A stretch of 64,000 bases of DNA from the NCBI GenBank assembly GCA_030512335.1, contig JAULSU010000007.1:930001-994000 (forward strand). The letters are read 5' to 3'. The stretch is from Immersiella caudata (Eukaryota; Ascomycota; Sordariomycetes; Sordariales; Lasiosphaeriaceae). The position numbers and the translations under genes are program-made. Numbering within the stretch: position 1 is the first letter of the stretch; each line of letters opens with the position of its first letter. The notes beneath the pieces are model-generated. The model was not told the DNA's origin, ran no database searches, and saw nothing but the letters and a program-made list of their open reading frames with translations. Positions 62,519-64,000 of the stretch are shown piece after piece.

Positions 62519-64000
62519 ATGGAAGTCGCCATAGCAGGAGCCGCCGAAGTCAGCCGGGTAGGCCGCCGGATATTTCAAAAGATATGGGATCCTGAACCCA
62601 TCAATGACCGGGCCGTCAACGACCCTGTGTGGTGCCTGGGCTGCTCCTACACACTCGACACCAAGACATACGGAGGGGCACGGCTGACCACAAGCACACC
62701 GCCCGCCGACACGACCGACGCGATTGAAACGACCGCTGTACCCAGACCTCCAGTTCCCGACACAGAACCGATTAGAAACACCGATACACCTCCCGAATCA
62801 GCCACCAGCAGCTTCGATTCGTCGCTCGCTTACGAGGAGCCGGGGCAAGATGGTGGATGGCCGCCCGCATTCCTCGACGACTTCGAGTCTCGCATATGGA
62901 TGACTTACCGTACTGGCTTCGAAATGATTCCTCGTTCTGAAGACCCTAAAGCGGCCTCGAGCTTGTCGTTCACCATGCGACTCAAGACTTCGTTCGGCGA
63001 CCAGTTGGGGGGATTCTCGTCGGACACCGGCTGGGGCTGTATGATCAGGTCGGGCCAGAGTCTTCTCGCAAATGCGTTGCTGATTGCCCGTCTTGGAAGG
63101 GGTGAGTCTGCGCATACATATAGCTTCTGCGCGCCATAGAAACTAATCTGCCGTCGCACTTAGAGTGGCGGCGCGGTACAGATCCGGGTGCCGAGGGGGA
63201 GGTCGTGTCGCTCTTTGCTGACGACGCTCGTGCCCCTTATTCTCTACACAACTTTGTTAGGCATGGTGCCGTTGCATGTGGGAAGTACCCCGGCGAGTGG
63301 TTTGGCCCCTCGGCCACGTCGAGGTGCATCCAGTACGTTTCCCGCCGGCATCGTGGTCAACGGTGACTGACATGACCAGGGCGCTAGCAACTGATCACGA
63401 GAACTCTCTGCATGTCTATTCTACAGGTGACCTTCCCGATGTCTACGAGGATAGCTTCATGGCGGTCGCCAACCCCGACGGCCAAGCCTTCCACCCAACT
63501 TTGATCCTGGTCTGCACAAGACTGGGAATTGACAAGATCAACCAAGTCTACCACGAGGCACTTATCGCTACTTTACAGATGCCCCAATCTATTGGTATCG
63601 CCGGGTAAGGACACATATTTTGGATTCCCACGCGAGTTCTGTGCCCGCTAATAAACTCAGGGGTCGCCCTTCATCCTCACATTACTTCATTGGCGCCCAG
63701 GGACAGTGGCTCTTTTACTTGGATCCGCACCACCCAAGACCAGCCCTGCCATACCACCTCAATCCGCAAGACTACAGCGCCGAGGAGCTTGACTCCTGTC
63801 ATACTCGGCGCTTGCGACATCTCCATGTCGAGGACATGGATCCCAGCATGCTAATCGGCTTCCTGATCAAGGACGAAGACGATTGGGACACGTGGAAAAG
63901 TTCGGTCAAACACGTCCAGGGGAAAGCCATAATCAATGTCTCCCCCCATGATCCCGTACTAGGCATGGGCTCGACCCGTGTTGAGGCCATTGACGAAGTA
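62519..64000 (+). CDS. ATG4: Autophagy cysteine protease ATG4, 3' end outside window
   Basis: C54-family protease that processes the Atg8 C-terminus and later releases Atg8 from phosphatidylethanolamine. Exons 62519-63101, 63164-63332, 63380-63604 and 63661 to beyond the window. Introns are GTGAGT/TAG, GTACGT/CAG and GTAAGG/CAG, all keeping frame. The protein starts MEVAIAGAAEVSRVGRRIFQ. A Pro/Thr-rich insert is at residues about 55-100. The protease core has DFESRIWMTYRTGFEMIP, then catalytic Cys174 in TGWGCMIRSGQSLL. Exon 2 gives VRHGAVACGKYPGEWFGPS. Exon 4 has the catalytic Asp and His in LDPHHPRPALPYHL (Asp codon 63722, His codon 63728). The C-terminal part is missing. Otherwise intact. 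Confidence 0.94.

Overview
The window is nuclear DNA of a filamentous ascomycete, most likely a Sordariomycete. Three things suggest this: compact genes with 45-65 bp GT-AG introns carrying CTAAC-type branch sites, histone and complex I proteins of Pezizomycotina type, and a 44 kb AT-rich block full of transposons whose copies differ almost only by C-to-T and G-to-A changes. That last pattern is the signature of repeat-induced point mutation (RIP). I cannot name the species.

Layout. 1-8.1 kb is GC-balanced. It holds the 3' end of threonine dehydratase (ILV1), a CorA-like transporter gene with an in-frame stop, an intact kelch-type membrane protein, and a broken opsin-related (HSP30/YRO2-type) gene at the edge of the repeat block. 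8.1-52.1 kb is the RIP island. It contains one complete 8.47 kb Ty3/gypsy chromovirus (42869-51334, 5-bp target duplication), several solo LTRs and gypsy fragments, two autonomous-type hAT elements with 8-bp duplications, two pogo/Fot1-type and two Tc1-type DDE elements with TA duplications, and hAT-like MITEs. The hAT at 27332-36146 is a nest: it carries two pogo elements (one holding a solo LTR) and a Tc1-type element, and is itself inserted in a relic of a CRESS-DNA-virus-type replication protein. 52.1-64 kb is normal gene space: KGD2 (minus), a five-exon LYR-family complex I subunit, a divergent histone H2A/H2B pair, SQS1 (minus) and ATG4 (plus, cut by the window end).

The housekeeping genes do not form a cluster. 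KGD2 and the complex I subunit both serve mitochondrial energy metabolism and are transcribed away from each other. H2A/H2B and SQS1/ATG4 are divergent pairs that share upstream regions.

The most unusual material is in the island. It includes (i) a Rep-like relic in one uninterrupted frame with recognisable rolling-circle nuclease motifs; (ii) a gypsy element that carries, in antisense between its chromodomain and 3' LTR, a foldable intron-containing tRNA-like gene and a separate antisense reading frame with a CxxC motif, a charged helical stretch and a hydrophobic segment; (iii) an unassigned segment of about 550 codons between the Gag zinc knuckle and the protease; and (iv) a GC-rich hairpin that stays almost unmutated at the start of every LTR copy. 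All splice coordinates are my own readings and have not been tested against transcripts.
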